A DNA stretch of 64,000 bases from Planctomycetaceae bacterium (GCA_012719125.1 JAAYAY010000269.1:62001-126000); one strand, 5' to 3'. Positions 42,568 to 51,937 are shown, counted from the stretch's first letter. Notes: generated by a model from the sequence alone, not told the origin. Numbers and translations: made by a program.

Positions 42568-45513
42568 TCAAGTCAGGGCGCCGCCCGCCCCTGCATCGCC
42601 GCTGATTTCTTCTGCCGGACCCTCGGTGACTGCCAGATCCTCGGTTTCATTCTCGGGCGCATCCTCGGTTGCGCTAGAGGATTGGTGCTCGCCGGACCCG
42701 TTGCGTGGCTGTCTGGTCAGGTAGGCGTATCCGGCAATCGCCGCATATTGCACTCCCCAAAGGATGGCGATGAGAACGACCGCGAGGCCCATGTAGTAAT
42801 ACGTGTGGCTGCCCGGACTGACGTGCCAGCGATAGAACAGAAATCCGGCCGTTCCCAAAGCCACGGCAACGATGCCCAACTTCGCGTGGACCGATTTCAT
42901 GAGACGCGACCGCGCATGCGTATCGAGGTTCGTCTGGGCGGACAGATTTGCCAGTTCCCGTAGCGTGACCAGATCCACGGCCCGCTCCGGCGCCCGAGTT
43001 CGAGGCCCGCTTGTCCTCGCCGTGACCGGTTCTTCTACGACAGAATGCGATGGGGATCTGGCAGTCGCCTCGCTATCTTCTGTCGAATACGACGTATCCC
43101 TGCTTGGTTCCGTGTGCTGCAATTCCTCGCTCCGCCGTACCGATCGCGGCGCCGGGGCTGCCGGGGCTGTCGAACCACCGGAGTCGGAACGCCCGCCACC
43201 TACTCTGGCCAGCAGGCTGGCCATGTAGGCCTCAATCGATTCCTCTTCCTCGGCGTTGCCCGCCTCCCTGGCCGGGGGGCGGTAGCTCCGGGATCGGTCT
43301 TCTTCCGACCGCGGCACAAAGGAATCGGCAATCACCGGATCGGCGAGAAGAATCTCAGACACCGAGCGATGTCGGGTGCCCCCCTCCTCACGCAGCGAAA
43401 TCGTCTGGCCTGACTCAGACGGCTCGGAATCGGCCTCGGCATAGCTGCCTCGCAACTCGGAGAACTGATCCATTGGGTGCGTATTCGACGCCGCGCTGGC
43501 CTCCATCCGCCTGAAGAGATCCACAGAGTTCGTCGACTCCTCTCTCTCCGGTGCGTCGAGGAAGTCCAACCCTCCCGAGAAGGACGACTCCGCCGGCGAA
43601 TTGGGCGAGGGACGAGGAATCCGCTCGAATTCGGCGATTCGCTCGTCGAGTTCGCGTTCCCGGACATCGAGTTGCTCGGCCCTGACCGCCAATTGGGTCT
43701 CCGCCTCTGCTTGCAGCGATTCCCATTCCGCCCGGTCGCTTGCCAACGCAGCCTTCTGTTCGTCAAGGGCTTCCTTCTGACGATCGAGTTGCTCGGCTCG
43801 TTGCTCGATTTGCTTTCGGGCTTCAAACTGTGCCGCTTCCCACTTCTCTTGTTCCTCCCCAAACGCCTCGCGCTCGCTCCAGAGCTCCGCGGTCTCTCGG
43901 GCAACGACGCCCGACTGCTGCTCGACCTCGATTCGCTCTCGCTCGACTTCGGCAGCCAGCGTTTCGCAACGCTTTCGATCACCGTCGACCGTTTCTCGTT
44001 CCTTCTCGATAGCCTCGCGGATCTCGTCGAGCTCCTCGCGCGTATGGATCAACGCTTGACGCTGCTTTTCGAGTTCGGCCCGAAGTGCCTCCGCCTCCTC
44101 AGACCGTTCACGAAAACTCGCGGCGTCCTGGGCGGCCTGCTCGAGTTCCTCCTGCCTCGCGGCCAGTTCCTCGCTGACCCGGTCTGTCTCTTGACGCTGC
44201 TTTTCGAGTTCGGCCCGAAGTGCCTCCGCCTCCTCAGACCGCTGGCGCAGACTTGCCGCATCCTGGACAGCCCGCTCGAGTTCCTCCTGCCTTGTGGCCA
44301 GTTCCTCGCTGACCCGATCCGTCTCTTGACGCTGCTTTTCGAGTTCGGCCCGAAGTGCCTCGGCCTCCTCAGACCGCTGGCGCAGACTTGCCACACCCTG
44401 GACGGCCCGCTCGAGTTCCTCCTGGCTTGTGGCCAGTTCCTCGCTGACCCGGTCTGCCTCTTGACGCTGCTTTTCGAGTTCAGTCCGAAGTGCCTCCGCC
44501 TCCTCAGACCGCTGGCGCAGATTTGCCGCATCCTGGACGGCACGCTCGAGTTCCTCCTGCCTTGTGGCGAATTCCTCGCGAACCCGGTCTGTCTCTTGAC
44601 ACTGCTTTTCGAGTTCGGCCCGAAGTGCCTCCGCCTCCTCAGACCGCTGGCGCAGACTTGCCGCATCCTGGACGGCACGCTCGAGTTCCTCCTGCCTTGC
44701 GGCCAGTTCGTCGCGAGCGCGGTCTAGGCTCCGCCGCTCCTTCGCAATCTCCTCGCGGCTCGAATCGGTCTCGCGGGCAAGCCGTTCGAGATCAGCCTCC
44801 CGAGCCCGCAACTCCCGTTCGCGACGATCCCGTTCGGCCTGCTGTTCGCGAAGCAGCGATTGAGCCTCTTCGAGTAGTACCCGTTCACGCTCTAACTCAT
44901 GCGGTCCATCGGCAGCCCTGTCGAGTACGCCTGACTGGGGGGTCGATGCTCCCTTGCTCGTTTCGTATTCGCTGAGTTCGTCTGTCAGTTGCTCGATTCG
45001 TCGATGGGCTTCTCGGAGTCGGCCAAGAATTTTTTCGGTTCTTTTTCGGGCGACGTCCTTGGCAGCGCGTAGTCGCTCGACTACACTATCGCGCTTTCCG
45101 ACCCCACCAGCGAGTTTCGTAGAGGCGGTGAAATCGTTCGCAGCGTCGAGATTCGGGGCCGTACCCGAGTCGAGGACCTCGAAATCGATGGGGCCGATGG
45201 AGAGCCGGTCTCCCGTGTGAAGCGGAGCGTCCGTGAAGGAAGCACCGTTAAGGCGGGTATCCGCTGCCCATCGTCTCACGACGGTTCGCACGGCCTTACG
45301 AATGAGAACGCAATGGAGAGGCTGGACCCCGCGAGCCCGGATCCGCAAAGTGCAGTTCTCTCCGGATCCGATGGTGCATTTGGCGCTTCGGAGGCGGACA
45401 ATCTGCCCTTCCCGAGGTGAGCCGCAGATCCGCAGCACCAGCGGACCCGGACAGGTCGTCGTGCCGGTGCCGCTGCCTGCTCTCGGGCCTGCGTTGGTCA
45501 CTGCCTCCACCAT
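42568..45513 (-). CDS. Large FHA-coiled-coil membrane protein
   Basis: A 981-residue protein in three parts. Residues about 20-115 are a divergent FHA domain (IVRLRSAKCTIGSGENCTLR, GVQPLHCVLIRK, HTGDRLSIGPIDFEVLD) lacking the usual SRxH. Residues about 130-650 are a continuous Glu/Arg-rich coiled coil, including five 45-residue tandem repeats. A low-complexity linker follows, then two TM segments (LGIVAVALGTAGFLFYRW; MGLAVVLIAILWGVQYAAIA) near residues 880-935. It may be a membrane-anchored scaffold that reads phosphothreonine. The ATG at 45513 starts just before the FHA domain. No operon partner; it faces divergent DksA-like gene. Confidence 0.8.
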   Translation of the reverse strand: MVEAVTNAGPRAGSGTGTTTCPGPLVLRICGSPREGQIVRLRSAKCTIGSGENCTLRIRARGVQPLHCVLIRKAVRTVVRRWAADTRLNGASFTDAPLHTGDRLSIGPIDFEVLDSGTAPNLDAANDFTASTKLAGGVGKRDSVVERLRAAKDVARKRTEKILGRLREAHRRIEQLTDELSEYETSKGASTPQSGVLDRAADGPHELERERVLLEEAQSLLREQQAERDRRERELRAREADLERLARETDSSREEIAKERRSLDRARDELAARQEELERAVQDAASLRQRSEEAEALRAELEKQCQETDRVREEFATRQEELERAVQDAANLRQRSEEAEALRTELEKQRQEADRVSEELATSQEELERAVQGVASLRQRSEEAEALRAELEKQRQETDRVSEELATRQEELERAVQDAASLRQRSEEAEALRAELEKQRQETDRVSEELAARQEELEQAAQDAASFRERSEEAEALRAELEKQRQALIHTREELDEIREAIEKERETVDGDRKRCETLAAEVERERIEVEQQSGVVARETAELWSEREAFGEEQEKWEAAQFEARKQIEQRAEQLDRQKEALDEQKAALASDRAEWESLQAEAETQLAVRAEQLDVRERELDERIAEFERIPRPSPNSPAESSFSGGLDFLDAPEREESTNSVDLFRRMEASAASNTHPMDQFSELRGSYAEADSEPSESGQTISLREEGGTRHRSVSEILLADPVIADSFVPRSEEDRSRSYRPPAREAGNAEEEESIEAYMASLLARVGGGRSDSGGSTAPAAPAPRSVRRSEELQHTEPSRDTSYSTEDSEATARSPSHSVVEEPVTARTSGPRTRAPERAVDLVTLRELANLSAQTNLDTHARSRLMKSVHAKLGIVAVALGTAGFLFYRWHVSPGSHTYYYMGLAVVLIAILWGVQYAAIAGYAYLTRQPRNGSGEHQSSSATEDAPENETEDLAVTEGPAEEISGDAGAGGALT
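44055..44730. repeat. Five tandem 135-bp repeats encoding 45-residue coiled-coil units
   Basis: TTGACGCTGCTTTTCGAGTT recurs at a strict 135-bp period (for example near 44191, 44326 and 44461) within the FHA-coiled-coil gene. Each unit encodes ERAVQDAASLRQRSEEAEAL followed by a RAELEKQRQETDRVSEELAT-like segment. The copies are nearly identical at DNA level, so copy number could vary by recombination. Confidence 0.92.
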
Positions 45514-46152
45514 GTTGTTGTTTCCCTTTTTCGCCACGGACTCAGGGACCCGGCCCACGACGACCTTGCACGCGATTCCGCGAGCATGGGATTAGAGAGC
45601 CGGTAAACCTCTTGGTGGATTTAGCTTGCGCACAACGGCCGGTCAAAGGACTCAGCACTCTCCAGGCACATTCCTCCGGAGAATGGCAAAAAAGGGCTGT
45701 ATATCCTTGCCGGTTTTGTCGATTATCCGATAGCAACAAACGAACGACGGACCTGATCCTGCCACGAGCGGGGTGTCTGGTCCGACGGTCTCCATCTGAT
45801 GCCTCCGAAAGTGTCCGAGTTTTGGACCTGGGCCTCGGGAGAGTTCCGAGGGCGGCGCCAAGGTGGGGGGGCAGGCCCCAACCGATGGCCCTAAAGCGTG
45901 TGTTGCCAGGACATTGCGAAACCAACATGTCCGGGCAGTGATTTATTTCGGTGGTTCCTGTTTTTTTGGGAACCCCTGAGCCCGTTTAGCGTACTATATT
46001 TTGGTTGCGGCGGTGCGAGCTGAAACACTCTTGCCAGACCCGCATCTTGTCAATCGTGGAACCTCTCACAGAGAAGAGGGTTCGAGACCGGCTTGAGATG
46101 GGGGACTCCCCCACAAAACGGGTGCCAGGATCGAACGCCGAGGTGTTCAGCC
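45514..46152. other. Divergent regulatory spacer, no gene supported
   Basis: Frames here lack family signatures. On plus a 6-bp stem GGTTCC/GGAACC (45953-45974) with a T-rich loop precedes a candidate -10 TACTAT at 45992-45997. A transcript from there would give the DksA-like gene a leader of about 150 nt. No -35 at good spacing is seen. Confidence 0.35.
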
Positions 46153-46605
46153 ATGAAAAATCGCAAAGAAGCCATGTTGAACATGCGTCAGATTCTGATC
46201 AAGCGGCGAGATGCGCTCCGTCAGGCCCTTGCCGGTGATCTCAGCATGCTTAAGGAGATGCGATCCGACGCGTCGGGTGACGTCGTCGATTGGGCGCTCG
46301 ATTCCGTCCAGGACGAAATCAATTCCCAGTTGGCGGAAGTCGAAAGCCGCGAGTTGGCCCGCATCGAGAACGCCCTCGAACGGATGCGCGACGGACAGTA
46401 CGGCGCCTGTGAAGGTTGCGGTGGCGCCATCCCGGTTGCGCGCCTGAACGCCCTCCCCTACGCCACTCTCTGCATCAAGTGCCAACGCGAGGCCGAACGA
46501 GAAGGTGGCGGTGGCAGCGGAGTGGTCGATTGGACTCGCCTGGTCGACGTAGGCGGGAGCGATGCCGACCTCTCGATCAACGACATTGAACTCGATGTCT
46601 CCTGA
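46153..46605 (+). CDS. DksA/TraR-type zinc-finger regulator
   Basis: A 150-residue protein. Residues 8-80 form a coiled-coil hairpin (MLNMRQILIKRRDALRQALA ... DWALDSVQDEINSQLAEVES). A C4 zinc finger follows: C86-x2-C89-x17-C107-x2-C110 (GACEGCGGAIPVARLNALPY then CIKC). This is the layout of DksA-family proteins that enter the RNA polymerase secondary channel and work with ppGpp. The acidic tip DxxDxA of DksA is only loosely matched (RSDASGDVVD), so the mechanism may differ. The ATG at 46153 is chosen because it starts the hairpin; upstream in-frame codons are leader. It is 87 bp before the protease gene. Confidence 0.88.
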   Translation: MKNRKEAMLNMRQILIKRRDALRQALAGDLSMLKEMRSDASGDVVDWALDSVQDEINSQLAEVESRELARIENALERMRDGQYGACEGCGGAIPVARLNALPYATLCIKCQREAEREGGGGSGVVDWTRLVDVGGSDADLSINDIELDVS

Positions 46606-46692
46606 CGAGCCGGCCGAAGGTCAGGTTGAGCCGATTCGTACGGCTGCCGGTTCGTAACCAGGCACGCGTTCGTGCTGTCGTGGGAAACAGCC

Positions 46693-47862
46693 ATGGCGAG
46701 ATATTTCTGCCCGTCGCCGGTTCGATTCGTCGTGCCGGCGTTTTTACTTCTTGTCGCCCTCAGTGCCGTCCTCGGCGGGACGCTCGCTCCGGCGCAATCG
46801 GTCTTCGAAACCGCCATCGAACGCCACGGACCCGTCAGGCCCGACCGGCGCCAGGAACTCCTCCGCCAGTTGCAGGCCCACGCTGCCGTGCTTCAGGCAC
46901 AGTCCGACGCGGCCAAGTTGATCGTCAAACTCGTTGGTCCCGCCGTCGTCCATATCGACGCCGACGTAACCGACCAGACCGTGCCCATCCACGGCCGGCG
47001 CCGTTTCCGTGAAGAGGCCGGCTCCGGAGTCATCGTCCGCATCGGCGATGCGTTTTGCGTCCTGACGAACCGTCACGTCGTCAACGGCGCCGCGCCCGAC
47101 AAGATCAAGATCACCCTGGCCGACGGGCGACCAATCCAGCCCAAACAGGTTTGGACGGAGATGCAAACCGACGTCGGGGTCCTGCGGATCGAGGCCCCCG
47201 ATCTCGTGGCCGCCGATGTGGGCGACAGCGACGCCCTCGAAATCGGCGATTTCGTCTTCGCCATGGGCAGCCCCTTCGGACTGAGCCACTCCGTCACCTT
47301 CGGCATCATCAGCGCTAAAGGCCGACGCGAACTCGAACTGGGCCACTCGGGCCTGGAATTCCAGGACTTCCTCCAAACCGACGCCGCCATCAACCCGGGC
47401 AACAGCGGCGGACCGCTCGTCAATCTGCAGGGCCAGGTGATCGGAATCAACACGGCGATCGCCAGCAATTCGGGGGGGAGCGAGGGAATTGGCTTCACCA
47501 TCCCCATACGCATGTTCATGTTCACGGCTCGGCAACTCGTCGAAACCGGCAAGGTGCGCCGAGCCTATCTGGGAGTCAGCCTGAGCCCCGATTTCGACGC
47601 AGCGGCCGCTGCCGCCGCCGGGCTTCCCAGGCCCTTCGGCACCCTGGTCTCCGACGTCATCGACGGCACGCCCGCCGCACAGGCTGGAATCCGGAAGGGC
47701 GATATCATCCTTCAGTTCGACGGCGTCGTGGTCGAAGACGACACCCACCTGATCAACGCCGTCAAACTCACCGAGATCGACCGGCAGGTCGCCGTCGTCG
47801 TCCTCCGTGACCGCCAACCGCTGACCCTGCAACTCCGCCTGGCCGAATTGGCAGACGAGTGA
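46693..47862 (+). CDS. HtrA/DegP-type trypsin-like serine protease with PDZ domain
   Basis: A 389-residue exported protease. Signal or anchor is at about residues 10-30 (FVVPAFLLLVALSAVLGG). The catalytic triad is His128 (VLTNRHVVNG), Asp160 (MQTDVGVLRI) and Ser238 (INPGNSGGPLVN). One PDZ domain covers about residues 295-385 (GVSLSPDF, AAQAGIRKGDIILQFDG). Such proteases degrade or refold envelope proteins under stress. The ATG at 46693 follows the DksA-like gene in the same direction, so they may be co-transcribed. Its 3' end abuts a truncated DUF202 gene on the other strand. Confidence 0.93.
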   Translation: MARYFCPSPVRFVVPAFLLLVALSAVLGGTLAPAQSVFETAIERHGPVRPDRRQELLRQLQAHAAVLQAQSDAAKLIVKLVGPAVVHIDADVTDQTVPIHGRRRFREEAGSGVIVRIGDAFCVLTNRHVVNGAAPDKIKITLADGRPIQPKQVWTEMQTDVGVLRIEAPDLVAADVGDSDALEIGDFVFAMGSPFGLSHSVTFGIISAKGRRELELGHSGLEFQDFLQTDAAINPGNSGGPLVNLQGQVIGINTAIASNSGGSEGIGFTIPIRMFMFTARQLVETGKVRRAYLGVSLSPDFDAAAAAAAGLPRPFGTLVSDVIDGTPAAQAGIRKGDIILQFDGVVVEDDTHLINAVKLTEIDRQVAVVVLRDRQPLTLQLRLAELADE

Positions 47863-47884
47863 TCGTCCGCCGGCTCCACGCCCT

Positions 47885-48071
47885 GAAGAATCGCGACCTC
47901 GCTCAGAAACAAGCCAAACTTCACCACCAGAAACCCGAACCCCATCATCGCCAGCCCCGTGCGGATCCAAGCCAGCAGGGTTCGTTCGGCGGCCAAAATC
48001 ACACGGGGGTCGTTCTCGGCAACCGGCCCGGCCGACTTGCTCACTGCCGCACTCTCTTCCTGATCATCCAT
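47885..48071 (-). pseudogene. Truncated DUF202 (YidH-like) membrane protein gene
   Basis: From the ATG at 48071 (MDDQEESAAV) the frame gives VILAAERTLLAWIRTGLAMM and GFGFLVVKFGLFLSEVA, the first half of a DUF202 protein with its first TM segment. Full members have two more TM segments (about 110-120 residues). Here, after about 62 residues, the frame runs into the antisense strand of the htrA-like gene and continues as non-homologous sequence to 47712. The 3' half was probably lost in a rearrangement. Confidence 0.7.
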
Positions 48072-48320
48072 GGAACTGCCTCGCCTACCGCGGCCACCTC
48101 GACCGCCTTCCATTTCTCCGGGTGCAGCACCCGAAACCTGGTCCGATCACCACAAAAATGAGGGATTGCCGGTTCTTGTTCCCCTGTGGAGGGCTTGCAT
48201 AGCCAATCTGCCACACCCGACAATAAGACCCCGTCAGACTTGCCGCAATAACCTCCACCAATATCCGCGCAGGATCGCGCCACTGCAAGACCCGCTCTCG
48301 GCAACCAAGGAGAAACCGCA

Positions 48321-50861
48321 ATGAAACCGTTCCTGGCACTATTGGGCGCCGCAGTTCTGTCTGCTTCCCTCCAAGGGGCGGTCACAGAAGGTGAAAACCT
48401 CCTCATCAACGGCGGCTTCGACGCCGAACAAGTCGACTTCCCCGAATTCTGGAGCCCCTCCTCCGCCAGAAACGTCGTCTACGACCGGTCCGGCGGACCC
48501 GACGGAAAGAAAGCGGCCGTCATCCTCAAGAGCGACGACCCGAACTCCGCCACCGTCAGCCTGCGCCAGCAGGGTATGACCCTGGTCGCCGGCGAAACCT
48601 ACAAGCTCAGCGCCCTGATCAAAACCAAAGCCTTCAAGTGCCGCTCCGGCGGGCTGATCGTCCACAACAGCGGCTGGATCTCTGCAACCGGCATCAGCAA
48701 ATTGCCCGAGGACTCCGAGTGGACCCTTCACGAGAAGACGTTCAAGCTCATGACCTCCAAAAACAACGAATACGGCCTGGCCTTGTACGCCACTGGCATG
48801 ACCGGCGAAATACACATCACCGACGTCAAGCTGGAGGCCGTCAGCGAAGCCGCCCGCAAAGGCTCCACCTCCCAGATGTCCATCGTGGGCGCCCCCAGGC
48901 TCGTTCCGCTCCAGCCCCTGCTCAACAAGATCCCCCACGCCCGGCCCGAACTGACCCTCAAGTTCTTCAGCCTCCTGCCCGACAAACGCGACGCCTACGA
49001 ATGCCTCCTCTCCGTCGCCGGAGATCCGATCCCCCAACAGACCATTCCCCTCGGCAAAGACGGCAAGGCCCTCGTCAAGCTCCAGGGACTCCCTTGCGGC
49101 GATTGCTCGCTGAACGCCCTCGTCCGTCATCGCGAAACACGCAAGACCATCCTCGAAACCGGCTGGCCCGTCAGCATCATCGAGATTCCCACCATCGACC
49201 GCTCGAGCATCCGGCAACTCAACAATCTCGTCGCTGAACTCCTCAACGAGCCCCTCAAAAACTCCCCGGCGCCCCAGTCCTTCACCTTCGTCAATCCGCG
49301 CGATGGCTGGGTGTTTCTGGCCCTCGCCACCGGCTCGCCGGCAGCCGATCTGGTGGTCAGAATCGACGACCGCGACACCGTGATCACCGCGGCCACCGAC
49401 CGCCTGGAAGCATTTCGTGAATTGCCTATGGGCGAGCACCGTGTCACCGTCAGTGGCAACCATGCCGACGACCGCCTGCTCGTGCGATCGATCCCCGAAA
49501 TCTTCGACTATCCCCCCTGCGCAAGTTCCCACGTCCCCGAAAACGGCAGCTACGGCTGGGAGTTCATGAAGAAGCACATCCTCCCGGCCGTGACCACGCT
49601 CAACGGCGGCGCCCTGCCGGGCGACGCCCTCCCCGAATCCAAGGCCCTGGGCCTCAAGTGGCTGGCCAATTTCGGCGTCGATTCCCCGGGCGATCCCGCC
49701 GAACTCCGCGATCGCATGGAAAAACACCCCGGAATGACCCAGCCGCAGTACGACGGCTTCACCGCCGACGAACTCTTCTTCGCCCGTGCCACCATCGGCA
49801 ACTACAGTCAGGCCCTCCGCCTCCTCCGCAACCCCGAGCCCCGCCTCGTCTACACTTGGATCGTCGGCAAGCCCAGCATCTCGTCCCTCCATACCGACTT
49901 CATGTCCACTGCCCTCAACGTCTCGAAGGGTCGCGGGCGGCTTCTGTTCGAAGCCTATTGCCACCCCCAAGAGAACGAACAGGCCGCCGCCGCCTATCTC
50001 GACAACATGGTAGGCGAGACCATGCGCCGCTTCAACGCCTACCTCCCCGACGCGGCCGCCGGAACCGGCATCATCTTCGGCAACTTCAACCAGATCCCCA
50101 TCATCTCTCTGGAGCACAATCCGGCCGTCGACTTCAAGTACTTCCTCGACATGCAGGTCAACCTGATCGCCAACAGCCCCGACTTCAAGAACCTCGCCAC
50201 CACGGGCTACTGGGGAACCTACTACGGCGACGAGGAGATGGTCCGCTGGTCCTTCAAGCTCATGCGCCACTATGCGGTCGAAGGCAACAAGGACATGCTG
50301 TCCGCCCGCTACGGGTTCAAATACAACCCCGGCTTCCTGGAGGGCGGCGACTTCGCCGACGGCCTGAACGGTTGGACGGCCTCGCCTGCCGCCGAAGGCT
50401 CCGTCCGTGCACACACCATTGCCGGCTACGGCAAGAACAGCCAAGGCCGCTGGGGCGGCGGCAGCTCCGGCGACACGGTCTGCGTCATGACCCGCAACGC
50501 CGACAAGCCCAATCGCATCAGCCAGACCGCGAAGGGGCTGGAGGTCGGAAAGGCCTACTGCCTCCAATTCGTCACGGCCGACCTCAACGACGTTACCGGC
50601 AAGAAGTACAACCCGCGCCGATACGGCATCCGTGCAGAACTCGAAGGGGCCGAGATCCTCCCCGACAAGAGCTTCGTTCACATCGACCGCCGCAATACCG
50701 GCCGCTATCGAGACAACAACAACGTCGCCAAGATCAACCTCAATCGTATCATCTTCCGGGCCAAGTCCCCCGAGCAGGTCGTCACTTTCCACGACCAAGA
50801 CGCCCTCCCCGGCGAACAGCTCATCGTCAACTTCATCCAGTTCAAGCCCTATCTCGAGTAG
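48321..50861 (+). CDS. Large secreted protein with CBM-like ends and a glycosidase-like centre
   Basis: An 846-residue protein with a signal peptide at about residues 1-20 (MKPFLALLGAAVLSASLQGA). Residues 22-175 look like a CBM4/9 galactose-binding jelly-roll fold (NLLINGGFDAEQVDFPEFW, LVAGETYKLSALIKTK, EIHITDVKLEA), and the last 170 residues repeat that theme (GFLEGGDFADGLNGWTA). The centre (about 400-670) resembles a TIM-barrel hydrolase region (NFGVDSPGDPAEL, YDGFTADELFFA, GYWGTYYGDEEMV) with acidic residues, but I cannot assign a family. It is likely an envelope or extracellular polysaccharide protein. AAGGAG sits eight bases before the ATG. Monocistronic. Confidence 0.78.
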   Translation: MKPFLALLGAAVLSASLQGAVTEGENLLINGGFDAEQVDFPEFWSPSSARNVVYDRSGGPDGKKAAVILKSDDPNSATVSLRQQGMTLVAGETYKLSALIKTKAFKCRSGGLIVHNSGWISATGISKLPEDSEWTLHEKTFKLMTSKNNEYGLALYATGMTGEIHITDVKLEAVSEAARKGSTSQMSIVGAPRLVPLQPLLNKIPHARPELTLKFFSLLPDKRDAYECLLSVAGDPIPQQTIPLGKDGKALVKLQGLPCGDCSLNALVRHRETRKTILETGWPVSIIEIPTIDRSSIRQLNNLVAELLNEPLKNSPAPQSFTFVNPRDGWVFLALATGSPAADLVVRIDDRDTVITAATDRLEAFRELPMGEHRVTVSGNHADDRLLVRSIPEIFDYPPCASSHVPENGSYGWEFMKKHILPAVTTLNGGALPGDALPESKALGLKWLANFGVDSPGDPAELRDRMEKHPGMTQPQYDGFTADELFFARATIGNYSQALRLLRNPEPRLVYTWIVGKPSISSLHTDFMSTALNVSKGRGRLLFEAYCHPQENEQAAAAYLDNMVGETMRRFNAYLPDAAAGTGIIFGNFNQIPIISLEHNPAVDFKYFLDMQVNLIANSPDFKNLATTGYWGTYYGDEEMVRWSFKLMRHYAVEGNKDMLSARYGFKYNPGFLEGGDFADGLNGWTASPAAEGSVRAHTIAGYGKNSQGRWGGGSSGDTVCVMTRNADKPNRISQTAKGLEVGKAYCLQFVTADLNDVTGKKYNPRRYGIRAELEGAEILPDKSFVHIDRRNTGRYRDNNNVAKINLNRIIFRAKSPEQVVTFHDQDALPGEQLIVNFIQFKPYLE

Positions 50862-50989
50862 CCACCCAACGCCAACCCGACGCGTGAGCGAGGACAGAAG
50901 GCTCTCCGTCCCGATCGGCCAGGTGGCTCTGTTTATCAGTGTGAACGCATCATCTTGTCCGATGCCGTCTTTTCCCGCCGAATTCTAAT

Positions 50990-51412
50990 TCTGGGAATTC
51001 TGGGGACACAATACGCATATTGACACAATGGGCAAGATGCCATAAGCTCGCGGCATGGCTAGATTAGCAAGACTGGTGGTCCCAGGCCTGCCGCACCACG
51101 TCACGCAACGTGGAAACCGCCGACAGCAGACGTTTTTCTGCGACGACGACTATGTGGCCTACCTGGATCTGATGGCCGAGTGGTGCGGGGAGCACGGGGT
51201 AGAAATCTGGGCCTATCCGCGAAGAAGAGTTGCGCGATCTGCGCGACCACGGCCGCACGGGCCGGCCCTTGGGCAGCGCCGACTTTGTTGACCGACTGGA
51301 ACGCCTCGTCGGCCGCACCCTCGGCCCGAAAAAGCCAGGCCGGAAACCAAAACTACTCAAACAGCCATAATCGGTATTGTGTCCCAGGAATTTGTGTCCC
51401 CGGAATTTACGG
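50990..51412 (+). mobile_element. Decayed REP-associated element with inverted ends
   Basis: The left end (about 50990-51023: AATTCTGGGGACACAATACG) and the right end (about 51371-51412, whose reverse complement contains CCTGGGACACAATACC and CCGGGGACACAAATTCC) are inverted copies. Between them is a broken Y1 transposase. The layout is that of a RAYT (REP-associated tyrosine transposase) locus. Confidence 0.65.
51055..51370 (+). pseudogene. REP-associated tyrosine transposase (Y1_Tnp) with internal deletion and frameshift
   Basis: The N-terminal part 51055-51216 reads MARLARLVVPGLPHHVTQRG, NRRQQTFFCDDDYVAYLDLM and HGVEIWAY, the start of IS200/IS605-like Y1 transposases. The HxH of the HUH active site would follow, but it is missing. 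From 51221 in another frame the sequence reads EEELRDLRDHGRTGRPLGSA, DFVDRLERLVGRTLGPKKPG and RKPKLLKQP, which is the C-terminal tail of the same family. About 120 residues with the catalytic core are deleted, so the protein cannot be active. Confidence 0.82.
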
Positions 51413-51820
51413 ACCGAAGACCTGCTGTACGAGTTCCTGGGCCTTCTCGCAGGCGGCGTTGTCCGGCGCGGGGACCTTCTCCTGGCCGGCGTGATAGTAG
51501 ACGTATGCTGCGACGGCTGCTGCGATGCCAAGTAGGACCAGCCAGCCGCTGGCGTAGACTTCGGTCGGTGGCGTGGGCCGGTCTACCCATCTCGGAAGCC
51601 CTTGGCCGAGCAGTCTGGGACAGGTGATCAAGAGGAGGGCAACAAGAAAAAGCACCCCCGAAAAGGCTACAAGCCGCAAGTCTCCATAGAAGCTGAGCGC
51701 CGCGATGCTGCCTATAGCGATACAAGCAGCGGCGGCCACATCCCACCGCTTCCGCCAGACTGCATTGTTACATGATTTGCTGCTGGTTCGTTCGTCGGGA
51801 AAATCCATGTCCTTCTTCAT
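51407..51820 (-). CDS. Hypothetical membrane protein
   Basis: A 137-residue protein with three likely TM segments: WDVAAAACIAIGSIAALSFY, LVAFSGVLFLVALLLITCPR and ASGWLVLLGIAAAVAAYVYY. The C-terminal tail has one cysteine (NAACEKAQELVQQVF). No family recognised. The start is uncertain between the ATG at 51820 and the ATG at 51808 (MDFPDERT). It adjoins the decayed transposase and overlaps the edge of its right inverted end. Confidence 0.6.
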   Translation of the reverse strand: MKKDMDFPDERTSSKSCNNAVWRKRWDVAAAACIAIGSIAALSFYGDLRLVAFSGVLFLVALLLITCPRLLGQGLPRWVDRPTPPTEVYASGWLVLLGIAAAVAAYVYYHAGQEKVPAPDNAACEKAQELVQQVFGP

Positions 51821-51937
51821 TTGACGACGTATCGAACAACTCCATCCTGACGATCCGTCGACTCCGTGTCGTCTAACAGTGCTTCTGTGGGATGATGGGT
51901 GGAACACCACGCTCATCTGCCCGCTACCGTCGGCGGG

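Noticed and set aside
44055-44730. CRISPR array
   Set aside because: The 135-bp period repeats have no spacers and encode a coiled coil in frame.
46744-47970. 408-codon open frame on minus opposite the htrA-like gene
   Set aside because: The plus strand carries the catalytic triad; the minus frame is a Gly/Asp/Val shadow.
48339-50798. 819-codon open frame on minus
   Set aside because: It is the antisense of the 846-residue secreted protein; amino acids are a Val/Asp/Gly-rich shadow of the C-ending codons and no domain is visible.
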